Source: Bacteroidales bacterium (GTDB lineage: Bacteria; Bacteroidota; Bacteroidia; Bacteroidales; UBA12077). From it: a DNA stretch of 64,000 nucleotides. Numbering within the stretch: the first letter of the stretch is position 1; each line of letters starts with the position of its first letter. The notes under the pieces are model-generated. The model was given only the letters and a program-made list of their open reading frames with translations. It searched no databases and had not been told where the DNA came from. Location: the NCBI GenBank assembly GCA_016342685.1, contig JAEINU010000001.1, forward strand, positions 434,001 through 498,000, read 5' to 3'. Shown piece after piece: positions 1 through 6,627 of the stretch. Position numbers and translations under genes: made by a program.

Positions 1-40
1 GCATAACTACTTTATCGCCTTTTTTTAGATTTTTCATCAT
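1..40 (-). CDS. partial gene, start only (13 codons visible)
   Basis: A minus-strand reading frame starts with two consecutive ATG codons (40-38 and 37-35) and stays open to the window edge; the visible peptide is MMKNLKKGDKVVM. It begins 17 bases after the DUF4406 gene stops, on the same strand, so it is probably the next gene of the element's operon. The fragment is too short to assign a function. Confidence 0.45.
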   Translation of the reverse strand, partial: MMKNLKKGDKVVM

Positions 41-56
41 TCTCAATTTTTAATTC

Positions 57-494
57 TTAGTTATTACTAGGCATTCCAAGTACTGGCTCTTCGATATGAA
101 CCGGTTGAGTTATCCAGGAATCAAAAACAGTTGTTCGTGCTTTGTTCTTTAGGTGAGAGTCGAAGATTATTTTCTTCATTGTTTGGTAGTCGTAAATAGG
201 TATGTTGTAATCGAGTGCAAAACGAATCTCAAGGTTGCAACCTTTTGAATTTTGCCATCCGGGAAGTAAGATCATTGCATCGCACTGCGATATGGAATAA
301 AGATCGGCTCCCATAATTTCTATTTCTAGGGGTATGCGATTTAAAGTCTCAGTGAGATCTCTTTTAATATCGTGCGGATTAATTACTTCGTATCCTTTTC
401 TTTCAAAAACATTTTGTGCCTCTGATGCTTCAACAACACTCTGCATTTCGCAGCCTGTAATCGGAAGACTTAAATAAAGTTTTTTAAATTTCAT
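57..494 (-). CDS. DUF4406-family protein (nucleoside deoxyribosyltransferase-like fold)
   Basis: This 145-residue protein opens with a beta strand ending in SLPITG (residues about 9-14), continues with a segment like FERKGYEVINPHD (about 31-43), and has the pattern CDAMILLPGW followed by S-x-G-C-x-x-E (about 72-88). This arrangement is typical of DUF4406, a compact Rossmann-like family related to nucleoside 2-deoxyribosyltransferases and common in phages. The catalytic activity of the family is not established, so no reaction is claimed. It is the last complete gene of the minus-strand operon running down from 2559. Its start codon follows the conserved 12-base leader word by four bases. Confidence 0.75.
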   Translation of the reverse strand: MKFKKLYLSLPITGCEMQSVVEASEAQNVFERKGYEVINPHDIKRDLTETLNRIPLEIEIMGADLYSISQCDAMILLPGWQNSKGCNLEIRFALDYNIPIYDYQTMKKIIFDSHLKNKARTTVFDSWITQPVHIEEPVLGMPSNN

Positions 495-498
495 ATTC

Positions 499-510
499 GT
501 GGTGTTTGGT
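499..510 (-). promoter_or_regulatory. 12-base leader word ACCAAACACCAC, copy 1
   Basis: On the minus strand the word lies four bases before the ATG of the DUF4406 gene. Identical copies lie at 1656-1667, 1769-1780, 2564-2575 and 3070-3081. It does not resemble a Shine-Dalgarno sequence. Role unknown: translational leader or protein-binding site. Confidence 0.6.
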
Positions 511-523
511 TAATTATTAAAGT

Positions 524-1057
524 TTATTTGGATATATCTAAAATTGGGAGTGATTCAAAATCATCGCATTCACATTCAATCTCATCTTTATCAGCTTCAA
601 TTGATATTTTTACTAATGCTATTCTTCCACTTCTAAGTTTTACTCTCCCGGCATTTACTCCACTTCCACTAAATCCTGTAAAGGATAGTTTTCCTGTGGT
701 TGGCTCAATAGTTTCAATTGCCTTGTCAAAAGCCATTTTTAATAACTTTTCTGTTTTCATTTTCAATAATTGCTCAGGATCAATATCATTTACAATAAGC
801 ATTTTGTTGGTATCCTTAATAATCATTCGAAGGGTATTTCGATCGATGTCGGAAGCTTCACCGGCATTTTTAAATTTGTGATAAAATTTATCGATCGAAT
901 TAAGGGATCCTGTTACATAATCGACTAGTTTATTTTTACCTGAATTTCCTGCTTCTTGCTGTGCATTTCCGCAGATAAGCATCCATTCTTTGCAGGTTTC
1001 TAATAATTGTGGAATATCACAATTCATTATTCCGGTAGTAACTGTTTCTGTGTTCAT
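524..1057 (-). CDS. hypothetical protein of the mobile element (177 aa)
   Basis: I do not recognise this 177-residue protein. The N-terminal two thirds look helical and charged. The C-terminal part holds a glycine-rich stretch (GKLSFTGFSGSGVNAGRVKLRSG, residues about 122-144, partly quoted from sight) followed by an acidic tail with D/E/C residues. No signal peptide or membrane segment is visible. The position between phage-type genes suggests an early accessory protein; a loose resemblance to DUF3164 proteins of Mu-like phages was considered but not supported by clear motifs. Its start (ATG 1057) lacks the conserved 12-base leader and has only CACC directly upstream. Confidence 0.65.
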   Translation of the reverse strand: MNTETVTTGIMNCDIPQLLETCKEWMLICGNAQQEAGNSGKNKLVDYVTGSLNSIDKFYHKFKNAGEASDIDRNTLRMIIKDTNKMLIVNDIDPEQLLKMKTEKLLKMAFDKAIETIEPTTGKLSFTGFSGSGVNAGRVKLRSGRIALVKISIEADKDEIECECDDFESLPILDISK

Positions 1058-1101
1058 GGTGAAATAGTTTAAAGTTTCTAGTTAAAGGTTAAAATAAGCG
1101 G

Positions 1102-1257
1102 CTAGCTTTTAGTTTTGATTATGATAACTATATCAAGGATAATTGTTAGAATAAATAATATTCGCATTATCCATAATATTCGTTTTTTTTCTTTTCGTTT
1201 GTCAAGGAAGCTAAGTCCTATAACTATTAGAGCTAGAGCAATCGTTATGTATTTCAT
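1102..1257 (-). CDS. small two-helix membrane protein (51 aa)
   Basis: A short minus-strand frame runs from ATG at 1257 to TAG at 1104-1102. It encodes 51 residues: a hydrophobic helix (about 4-18, rich in I, L, A, V), a strongly basic loop (residues 20-26, KRKEKKR), a second hydrophobic helix (about 27-47) and a short basic tail. This is the layout of a small inner-membrane hairpin protein, such as a phage or plasmid accessory peptide. It fills the gap between the 177-aa and 124-aa genes on the same strand. No function can be assigned. Confidence 0.55.
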   Translation of the reverse strand: MKYITIALALIVIGLSFLDKRKEKKRILWIMRILFILTIILDIVIIIKTKS

Positions 1258-1279
1258 AGTTTCAAATTTGAAAGGTTAA

Positions 1280-1654
1280 TTATAAAGTGGTGTATTGATC
1301 ATCAACAACAATTTGAATTGCTGCATCGATCGGTTTAAGATCTTGGTTTAAATATGCTGCTATAATGTCGTATGTTGTGGTTGCTTGGTAACGATAAGAG
1401 AGTATTAGCTTCGTTCGTAGCAGATGGCATTTTAATCTGAAATCATTTAAATGATTCAGGAGTTTCTTTTTTCTGCAGTAAGTTTTCCAGATGTTATTCA
1501 GGTATTCGAAATGAATTGCGGTCCAGGGATCCCAATCCATTTTTATTTTATCGAATGCGAATTCTTTACTGAACTCATTAAAAAGTTCAGTCTTTTTTTC
1601 TTGTGCTCTGTCAAGAATCCTATTTCCTTTACGGTTAAGTGTTGTGGTGCTCAT
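1280..1654 (-). CDS. hypothetical protein of the mobile element (124 aa)
   Basis: This 124-residue basic protein is predicted to be mostly helical, with a lysine/arginine-rich first quarter and a cluster Y-x-R-K-K-K near residue 60. No known domain is recognised. Its ATG at 1654 is separated by one base from a perfect copy of the 12-base word ACCAAACACCAC, which strongly supports this start. It lies in the same minus-strand operon as its neighbours, after an intergenic leader of about 130 bases that contains a hairpin. Confidence 0.65.
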   Translation of the reverse strand: MSTTTLNRKGNRILDRAQEKKTELFNEFSKEFAFDKIKMDWDPWTAIHFEYLNNIWKTYCRKKKLLNHLNDFRLKCHLLRTKLILSYRYQATTTYDIIAAYLNQDLKPIDAAIQIVVDDQYTTL

Positions 1655-1655
1655 A

Positions 1656-1667
1656 GTGGTGTTTGGT
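1656..1667 (-). promoter_or_regulatory. 12-base leader word ACCAAACACCAC, copy 2
   Basis: Perfect copy, one base upstream of the ATG of the 124-aa gene on the minus strand. Confidence 0.6.
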
Positions 1668-1680
1668 ATTAAATTTTTGT

Positions 1681-1730
1681 TTCGTCGAAGCTTGTCAGGT
1701 TGGTAGCCTTTATTAACAAGCTCCGATGAA
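1681..1730 (-). promoter_or_regulatory. leader hairpin between regulator gene and 124-aa gene
   Basis: Bases 1681-1695 and 1716-1730 form an inverted repeat. As a minus-strand RNA 14 of 15 positions pair, counting one G-U, around a 20-base loop. There is no run of U after the stem on either strand, so it is not a classical terminator. It lies in the 130-base leader between two copies of the 12-base word. Confidence 0.5.
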
Positions 1731-1766
1731 ACTAGGGCTCAGAAAACCGCCAGGTAGTGAACCCAT
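1713..1766 (-). CDS. possible leader peptide (17 aa)
   Basis: A minus-strand frame ATG (1766) to TAA (1715-1713) encodes MGSLPGGFLSPSFIGAC. It starts two bases after a perfect ACCAAACACCAC word, exactly as the recognised genes of this operon do, and its last codons lie inside the arm of the hairpin at 1716-1730. This arrangement would suit a leader peptide controlling the downstream gene, but coding is inferred from the shared start context only. Confidence 0.3.
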   Translation of the reverse strand: MGSLPGGFLSPSFIGAC

Positions 1767-1768
1767 AT

Positions 1769-1780
1769 GTGGTGTTTGGT
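1769..1780 (-). promoter_or_regulatory. 12-base leader word ACCAAACACCAC, copy 3
   Basis: Perfect copy, two bases before the ATG of the 17-codon frame on the minus strand. Confidence 0.55.
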
Positions 1781-1787
1781 GATATCA

Positions 1788-2339
1788 TTAAATGAAATTT
1801 TTATCGTGCATGTATACTACAAGCTGTGCTTGTGAGTTTATTTCTAGTTTTAGAAATATTTTACGAACATGGTTACTAACAGTATGCTCAGATATGAATA
1901 ATTGTTCGGATATGTCGAATTTGTTAATACCCGTAGCATATAGTTTGGCCACTTCCATTTCACGATCAGAAAGTTTCGTGTTTAGTTCGGGATTACAAAT
2001 AATGCCATCGTCTGAACATTCTCCTTTTAAGGGACAATGAACACATTCTAAGTGAAATTCACCGTTGGAATCAATGTCCGGAATGTGATCGTTTTTAGTA
2101 AAGTTACACTTTAGGAATCGGCGAACCATTAAGAATTTATTATCTTTCTTGTGTCCGTAATTACTAAGAAGTCGTTTGAATGCTTTCGGGTAGTTTTCTT
2201 TTATGTACTGGAATGCATATTCGATAAAATCTTTTAAATCCGTATCGTACAACACTACTTTATGATCTTTAAGAAAATTTAAGTAAAGATCACGGCCGTA
2301 TCCATCTTGGAATATTTCGATATCTCTAAACATTTTCAT
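1788..2339 (-). CDS. LuxR-type HTH transcriptional regulator with Cys cluster
   Basis: The C-terminal 60 residues of this 183-aa protein are a textbook LuxR/NarL HTH: LSDREMEVAKL, a loop, then ISEHTVSNHVRKIF (about 122-165). Directly before it is a cysteine-rich stretch, C-x2-C-x5-C-x6-C (about residues 98-115), which could bind a metal. The N-terminal part is not a receiver domain and is unknown. The start ATG at 2339 overlaps the end of the upstream HTH gene by 14 bases, so the two are translationally coupled. Regulators of this layout occur in Bacteroidota phage-like elements; a role as early activator of the element is inference. Confidence 0.75.
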   Translation of the reverse strand: MKMFRDIEIFQDGYGRDLYLNFLKDHKVVLYDTDLKDFIEYAFQYIKENYPKAFKRLLSNYGHKKDNKFLMVRRFLKCNFTKNDHIPDIDSNGEFHLECVHCPLKGECSDDGIICNPELNTKLSDREMEVAKLYATGINKFDISEQLFISEHTVSNHVRKIFLKLEINSQAQLVVYMHDKNFI

Positions 2340-2559
2340 AATGCTCTTCGTTTTTTAATTTAGGAAATAAATTTTCAACTGGTGTGTCTATGATTTCAGC
2401 AATCTTTTCTTTAAACAAGGGTTTAATGTTTTCAGTATCACCATTAATCCATCTGTAAAAGGTTTTTTTTGATATTCCGCAAGCCTTAATAATCTTGTTT
2501 CGGAGTTCCGCTTGTGGGTTTTCTTTACCCAAATCTTCGTAATAGTTTTTTAATGTCAT
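2326..2559 (-). CDS. small HTH DNA-binding protein (77 aa)
   Basis: A 77-residue protein with a helix-turn-helix pattern: IIKACGISKKTFYRWINGD (about 23-41), followed by a helical tail ending in TPVENLFP, a motif seen in Bacteroidota HTH proteins of phage origin. It is the first gene of the minus-strand operon, is divergent from the repressor at 2702 and starts four bases after a perfect 12-base leader word. It may act as the Cro/Ner-type counterpart of that repressor, which is inferred from position and size only. Confidence 0.7.
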   Translation of the reverse strand: MTLKNYYEDLGKENPQAELRNKIIKACGISKKTFYRWINGDTENIKPLFKEKIAEIIDTPVENLFPKLKNEEHYENV

Positions 2560-2563
2560 TTTG

Positions 2564-2575
2564 GTGGTGTTTGGT
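2564..2575 (-). promoter_or_regulatory. 12-base leader word ACCAAACACCAC, copy 4
   Basis: Perfect copy, four bases before the ATG of the small HTH gene. Confidence 0.6.
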
Positions 2576-2584
2576 GTATTTTAC

Positions 2585-2598
2585 TTGACAAATGTCAA
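2585..2598. promoter_or_regulatory. palindrome TTGACAAATGTCAA (candidate operator)
   Basis: Perfect six-base arms TTGACA/TGTCAA with a two-base centre, in the divergent regulatory gap just upstream of the small HTH gene. Suitable as an operator for one of the two flanking HTH regulators. Confidence 0.4.
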
Positions 2599-2641
2599 TT
2601 CAAGTGTTATATTGTCACTACGAATGTAAATATATTTTTAG

Positions 2642-2661
2642 TTCGAAACAAATATTTCGAA
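2642..2661. promoter_or_regulatory. palindrome TTCGAAA-N6-TTTCGAA (candidate operator)
   Basis: Perfect seven-base inverted repeat with a six-base spacer, 40 bases upstream of the repressor start. Second candidate operator in the divergent gap 2560-2701. Confidence 0.45.
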
Positions 2662-2701
2662 ATAAAAGTTTAGTATGACACTTTAAATTTATCGCAACAA
2701 C

Positions 2702-3037
2702 TTGAACTACAGTAAAATAAAATTATTGTTAAGTGAGAGAAATATTCCTATTAGTGAAATGACTGGAAATATTGGGATCTCAGAACAAGGATTTCACCAA
2801 ATGGTCAGAAAACGATCTATGAAGATTGAAACTCTTGAAAAGATATCTATTTTTTTAAATGTAGATGTAAAAACTTTTTTTGATGATGATCCAAGAACTG
2901 TAATCGAATTACAGGAGCCTGTGGTGAAGTATAATAAAAAAGAACTTTCGGATAAGGATAAATATACTGAATCGCTCGAACGTGAAAATATAGCACTTCG
3001 AGAATTGGTTGATGAATATAAAAAGTATAAAAAATAA
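2702..3037 (+). CDS. XRE/Cro-type HTH repressor of the element
   Basis: This 111-residue protein has an XRE-type HTH in its first 60 residues (SEMTGNIGISEQGFHQMV, then a helix ending in FLNVDVKTFF), followed by a charged C-terminal coiled-coil-like tail (about 80-111). The frame has no ATG before the HTH; a TTG at 2702 is the only usable start that includes helix 1, and an in-frame stop lies at 2684. It is transcribed away from the small HTH gene, the classic arrangement of a phage lysogeny switch. It is probably the element's repressor (inference). Confidence 0.75.
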   Translation: MNYSKIKLLLSERNIPISEMTGNIGISEQGFHQMVRKRSMKIETLEKISIFLNVDVKTFFDDDPRTVIELQEPVVKYNKKELSDKDKYTESLERENIALRELVDEYKKYKK

Positions 3038-3069
3038 TTAAGAAACTACGTGTTTGCTATTTGCAAATC

Positions 3070-3081
3070 GTGGTGTTTGGT
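3070..3081 (-). promoter_or_regulatory. 12-base leader word ACCAAACACCAC, copy 5
   Basis: Perfect copy in the gap after the repressor gene. No ATG follows it closely on the minus strand, unlike the other four copies. Confidence 0.45.
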
Positions 3082-3083
3082 TG

Positions 3084-3112
3084 TCCCCCGGGGTGGTGCT
3101 CGGGGGATTTTT
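3084..3112 (+). terminator. Rho-independent terminator after repressor gene
   Basis: TCCCCCG (3084-3090) pairs with CGGGGGA (3101-3107) around a ten-base G/T-rich loop, followed by five T. The stem is unusually GC-rich for this AT-rich window. Confidence 0.6.
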
Positions 3113-3123
3113 AAAAATCTAAT

Positions 3124-3306
3124 ATGTTTGGAAGAGTAACGTCGGATAAATCGGGTAAAACCTATCAGTTTGAATACTGTAAGGCCGAAAGCATAGTATA
3201 CCTACAAATGCCAAATGGATCATGGTTAGGTGTAGGCACTCATGTTAGAGGTTATGTGGATGCAAAGAGTATTGCGCAACATTATGTTGATACGCAAGGA
3301 TTGTAA
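3124..3306 (+). CDS. small hypothetical protein (60 aa)
   Basis: A 60-residue frame starts at ATG 3124, 12 bases after the T-run of the preceding terminator. The peptide has alternating hydrophobic/polar strands (about 12-32) and a helical end, with an aromatic and glycine-containing middle (NGSWLGVG). It resembles no family I know. It lies between the repressor and the tRNA-like fragment that appears to bound the element, so it may be an accessory gene of that element. Confidence 0.45.
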   Translation: MFGRVTSDKSGKTYQFEYCKAESIVYLQMPNGSWLGVGTHVRGYVDAKSIAQHYVDTQGL

Positions 3307-3446
3307 GCATTAACGATGCTGTAGCTCTTTTTTAAGTGCGCCGTAACTTCGGCAGCTATGCGCCACAAGCTGTTCTTTTAGAGTAAATTAAGAAAATTTA
3401 ACGAATTGATCTGTAATGATATCACTTTTTGTAAATTATATAACGG

Positions 3447-3464
3447 GAGTCCGCCTCTCGCTAC
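3447..3464 (+). other. tRNA 3'-end-like fragment (candidate att site)
   Basis: GAGTCCGCCTCTCGCTAC reads as the end of a tRNA: the last part of a T loop (GAGT), a five-base T-stem strand (CCGCC), a seven-base acceptor strand (TCTCGCT) and a discriminator A. No matching 5' half exists upstream in the window. Together with the terminator right after it, this is what an integrative element leaves at one end after recombining into a tRNA gene. The phage-like genes lie on its left. Confidence 0.35.
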
Positions 3465-3500
3465 AAAAAGGGATAAATCTTATTGGTTTATCCCTTTTTT
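3465..3500 (+). terminator. Rho-independent terminator
   Basis: GGGATAAA (3470-3477) pairs with TTTATCCC (3487-3494), extended by flanking A and T runs; six T follow. It comes directly after the tRNA-like fragment and upstream of pfkA. Confidence 0.7.
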
Positions 3501-3641
3501 GTTTCTTAGAGTAGAATAATTTTCTACAAAACATCTATTTTTCTAGGTTTTGTGTATAGCTTATTTAAGTAATGTAAATATTTCATACTTTTGTATATAG
3601 TTTTTATTCAAAGCTGATTTTAAAATATAATTTGATAATAT

Positions 3642-4736
3642 ATGAAAAGAGTATTAGTTGCAACAGCAGGTGGAGATTGTCCTGGTTTGAATGCAGTAAT
3701 TAGGGCGATAGTTAAAAGAGCCTCGCAGGAACAGGATTGGGAGGTTATAGGAAGTATCCAGGCATTTAATGGGATTTTGTGGGAGCCTACTGAAATTAAA
3801 ATATTAGATGAAGCAGCTGTAGCTGGTATTCATTTCCAGGGAGGTACCATTATCGAAACTACAAATAAGGGAGGGCCGTTTGCATGGCCAATCAAAAATA
3901 ATGATGGAACATGGACAACTGCTGATAGATCTGAAGAAATGATTCGGAAGCTAATGTATATGGGAGTTGATGCTGTTATTAATATTGGTGGCGATGGTTC
4001 TCAAAGAATATCTCAGGCTTTATATGAAAAGGGGCTTAATATAATTGGTGTTCCTAAGACAATAGACAATGATTTATCTGCAACAGACACAACTTTTGGA
4101 TTTCAAACTGCAGTTCAAATAGCAACAGAATCTGTTGATAAATTAGTAACAACTGCAGCTAGTCATAATAGAGTGTTAATTCTTGAGGTGATGGGGCGTG
4201 ATGCTGGTTGGATTGGACTAAATGCAGCAATTGCAGGTGGTGCTGAAATTTGTCTTATACCAGAAATCCCTTATGATATTAATGAGGTTGTGGCGAAGAT
4301 TAATTCGCGATTTGTTCGTGATAGAGGATTCATTATTGTTGTTATGGCAGAAGGTGCTCATGCGGTTGGAGATGATTCATCTACAATTAATTTGGATGAG
4401 GTTGGGTACGTTAATTCAAAAATATCAGGTGGAGCTTCAAGATTAATGAGAGAGCTTAAAGCTGCAGGATTGAAACATGATATGAGAAAAACGGTGTTGG
4501 GTCATATACAAAGAGGTGGTGTCCCAATCGCTTATGATCGTGTATTAGCTACTCAATTTGGAGTTAAAGCTTTTGAATTAGCCCTTGAAGGGAAATTTGG
4601 TGAGATGGTATCGTACAGACATCCAAATATTATTTCTGTGCCATTTTCTGAAGCAATTCGCGAACCTCATTTTGTCACATTAGATTCTGACCTGATGAAA
4701 AGCGCACGTGGAGTTGGAATTAGTTTTGGTGATTAA
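3642..4736 (+). CDS. pfkA: 6-phosphofructokinase, group III type (G104/K124 pattern)
   Basis: This 364-residue enzyme phosphorylates fructose 6-phosphate to fructose 1,6-bisphosphate in glycolysis. Visible are the N-terminal GGDCPGLN loop (10-17), GGDG (116-119), PKTIDND (138-144, with the catalytic Asp142), MGRDAGW (about 183-189) and GHIQRGG near 285. The phosphoryl-donor site has glycine in GGDG (as in ATP enzymes) but lysine in PKTIDND (as in PPi and group III enzymes, where E. coli PfkA has Gly). Characterised actinobacterial enzymes with this Gly/Lys pair use ATP, so ATP is the likely donor (inference). It is monocistronic, flanked by terminators on both sides. Confidence 0.93.
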   Translation: MKRVLVATAGGDCPGLNAVIRAIVKRASQEQDWEVIGSIQAFNGILWEPTEIKILDEAAVAGIHFQGGTIIETTNKGGPFAWPIKNNDGTWTTADRSEEMIRKLMYMGVDAVINIGGDGSQRISQALYEKGLNIIGVPKTIDNDLSATDTTFGFQTAVQIATESVDKLVTTAASHNRVLILEVMGRDAGWIGLNAAIAGGAEICLIPEIPYDINEVVAKINSRFVRDRGFIIVVMAEGAHAVGDDSSTINLDEVGYVNSKISGGASRLMRELKAAGLKHDMRKTVLGHIQRGGVPIAYDRVLATQFGVKAFELALEGKFGEMVSYRHPNIISVPFSEAIREPHFVTLDSDLMKSARGVGISFGD

Positions 4737-4753
4737 AGGCTTAAATACAGATA

Positions 4754-4790
4754 TAAAAAAAAGGTGATCAATTTGATCACCTTTTTTTTT
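4754..4790. terminator. bidirectional terminator between pfkA and transporter gene
   Basis: Perfect stem GGTGATCA (4763-4770) / TGATCACC (4774-4781), three-base loop, A-run on the left and T-run on the right, serving the two converging genes. Confidence 0.85.
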
Positions 4791-4809
4791 ATAATAAAGT
4801 TTATGTTAT

Positions 4810-6495
4810 TTACTCTTCAGTAGCATTTTCAAGAGTTTTCATAATAATAAATATGAAAGATGATGAAAGAACGAGCATTCCTACTAATAAAGCAAAGAAT
4901 TGCCACATTTCCCATTGATTCCAGAAAGGGCCAATTAAACCTGCTAATAAGTTTCCAATAGCAGTAGAACCTAACCAACCACCTTGCATAAAACCTGACC
5001 ATTTTGGAGGTGCAACTTTAGAAACAAATGAAATACCAATAGGGCTATAAAATAATTCAGAAATTGTTAAACTGAAATATGTAGCAATTAACCAGTATGG
5101 TGTTACTCTAAGTGCATCTGCAGCAGCTCCAGGAATGAAATTACTTGCTGAACCTAAGTTAAATGATACAACAATCATTATAATAAAACTTAATGCAGCA
5201 ATTCCTAAACCAATACCAATTTTACGTGGAGAACTAGGTTCTCTATTACGCTTTCTAAGCATTGTAAATAAACCAATTATTATTGGTGTAACAAATACAA
5301 TGAAAATAGGGTTGAAATGTTGGAAAATCATTGGAGAGATAGGCATTGTGTTTTCAAATCCAGCGATTGTAGAATAAGCAATTATACTACCCACCACTGT
5401 TAATCCTGCACCAATAGCTTTAACTATTTTTTTATTCTTGCCAATAAGCAGTACAAGTCCAATTATAGCTCCGATTATTGGTAAAAGAGCTTGTAGGTCA
5501 AATAAAGAATAAGTTAATCTACTTACTTCTGTAAATGTATAGTCACGAGCAAATATTGTTAGAGTAAATCCATTTTGATGGAATGCCATCCAGAAGAAAA
5601 TGTTTACAATAAAAACTAATCCTAAAGCAATCATTCTTTTTTTGCTTTGTTCTGGAGTTAGTTCTGCAGCTTTAGACTCTTCAGTTATAGCAGCGTTTTT
5701 ATGCATTACATCAACATGTTTGTATGTTTTTCTAAAAGCAATAAAAATTACTAAAGAAAATAAAATACTAACAGCAGCAATTCCAAAACCCCAGCTATAT
5801 GATTTACTTAAAGAATCAATATAATAGCTACTGAAATCAGCAAGATTTGTAAATTGGTATGATGTTCCCTGAATTGCAGTTTTAGCCATTTCTGTATACT
5901 GCTCTGTATTTTCAAATACTCCACTGCTTGCAGAAGCATTTAAATAATCGTGAGCCATACTTGGAATATTCGCATTATATACTAATCCATCTTTTTTAAG
6001 CAACCAGTTGCTCATTTTGTTAGCAGCAGAAGGAGCAAAAAATGCACCAATATTTATACCCATATAGAATAAGTTGAAAGCGGCATCTCTATATTTGTTA
6101 AGATTAGCATCATCATATAATTTACCTACAAGGGCTTGAAGATTTCCTTTGAAAAAACCAGTTCCAATAGAGATAACAGCTAATGCGCCGTAAATAAATA
6201 TTTTTGATGAACCTGGCTGAGCAAGTAGAAAGTAACCGAAAATCATTAAAACAATACCTACAGTAATTGTTTTACTAAATCCCAATACTCTATCAGCTAT
6301 AATACCTCCAATTAGTGGAATAAAATAGATGCCAAATAAGAAAGTACCATATATCTGACCTGCAGCAGTTGCGTCCATACCGAATTTAGCCTGCAAAAAT
6401 AAAATAAAGATTGCCAGCATCGTGTAATAGCCAAATCGTTCGCCCATATTAGCAAACAGGAAAACATAAAGTCCTTTTGGATGTCCTTTAAACAT
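4810..6495 (-). CDS. POT/PTR-family proton-dependent oligopeptide transporter
   Basis: A 561-residue major-facilitator protein with about 14 hydrophobic segments. The N-terminus (MFKGHPKG, then GERFGYY at 18-24), the segment FIPLIGGIIADRVLGFSKT and the block with FKGNLQALVG (about 115-125) are those of the POT (PTR2) peptide-transporter family, which imports di- and tripeptides with protons. The usual E-x-x-E-R motif of helix 1 reads N16-M-G-E19-R20: the first glutamate, linked to proton coupling in studied members, is Asn here. A large loop around residues 160-230 replaces the usual short one. A good promoter lies at 6546-6576, giving a leader of about 45 bases. Confidence 0.88.
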   Translation of the reverse strand: MFKGHPKGLYVFLFANMGERFGYYTMLAIFILFLQAKFGMDATAAGQIYGTFLFGIYFIPLIGGIIADRVLGFSKTITVGIVLMIFGYFLLAQPGSSKIFIYGALAVISIGTGFFKGNLQALVGKLYDDANLNKYRDAAFNLFYMGINIGAFFAPSAANKMSNWLLKKDGLVYNANIPSMAHDYLNASASSGVFENTEQYTEMAKTAIQGTSYQFTNLADFSSYYIDSLSKSYSWGFGIAAVSILFSLVIFIAFRKTYKHVDVMHKNAAITEESKAAELTPEQSKKRMIALGLVFIVNIFFWMAFHQNGFTLTIFARDYTFTEVSRLTYSLFDLQALLPIIGAIIGLVLLIGKNKKIVKAIGAGLTVVGSIIAYSTIAGFENTMPISPMIFQHFNPIFIVFVTPIIIGLFTMLRKRNREPSSPRKIGIGLGIAALSFIIMIVVSFNLGSASNFIPGAAADALRVTPYWLIATYFSLTISELFYSPIGISFVSKVAPPKWSGFMQGGWLGSTAIGNLLAGLIGPFWNQWEMWQFFALLVGMLVLSSSFIFIIMKTLENATEE

Positions 6496-6545
6496 AATTT
6501 ATTATTTTTAGTTAATATTAATTTCTATCGTTTTATAAAGAGTGA

Positions 6546-6576
6546 CAAATATAAAAATCTTTTTTTTGAGACCAAG
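6546..6576 (-). promoter_or_regulatory. Bacteroidota-type promoter for the POT transporter gene
   Basis: On the minus strand CTTG (6576-6573), a 19-base spacer, then TATATTTG (6553-6546). This matches TTTG-N19-TAnnTTTG with one mismatch in the -33 element. Confidence 0.6.
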
Positions 6577-6627
6577 TTTTTATATAAAGGTTTAAGGGGT
6601 TAAATTTGTTCAAAAGGAATCTAAAAT

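Larger units (their letters stand above)
3307..3641. other. intergenic boundary region
   Basis: No gene is seen in these 335 bases. They contain a small hairpin (GCCG 3340-3343 / CGGC 3350-3353), the tRNA-like fragment and the terminator listed separately, and AT-rich DNA before pfkA with a TACTTTTG (3586-3593) that matches the Bacteroidota -7 element TAnnTTTG but has no well-placed -33 TTTG. Confidence 0.5.

Noticed and set aside
499-3081. The five identical 12-base words as a CRISPR array
   Set aside because: Spacing is irregular (about 100 to 1150 bases), units are too short and genes lie between them; four sit in start-codon context.
3307-3470. A complete tRNA gene around the 3'-end-like fragment
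   Set aside because: No 5' acceptor strand or anticodon arm that could pair with the fragment is present upstream.
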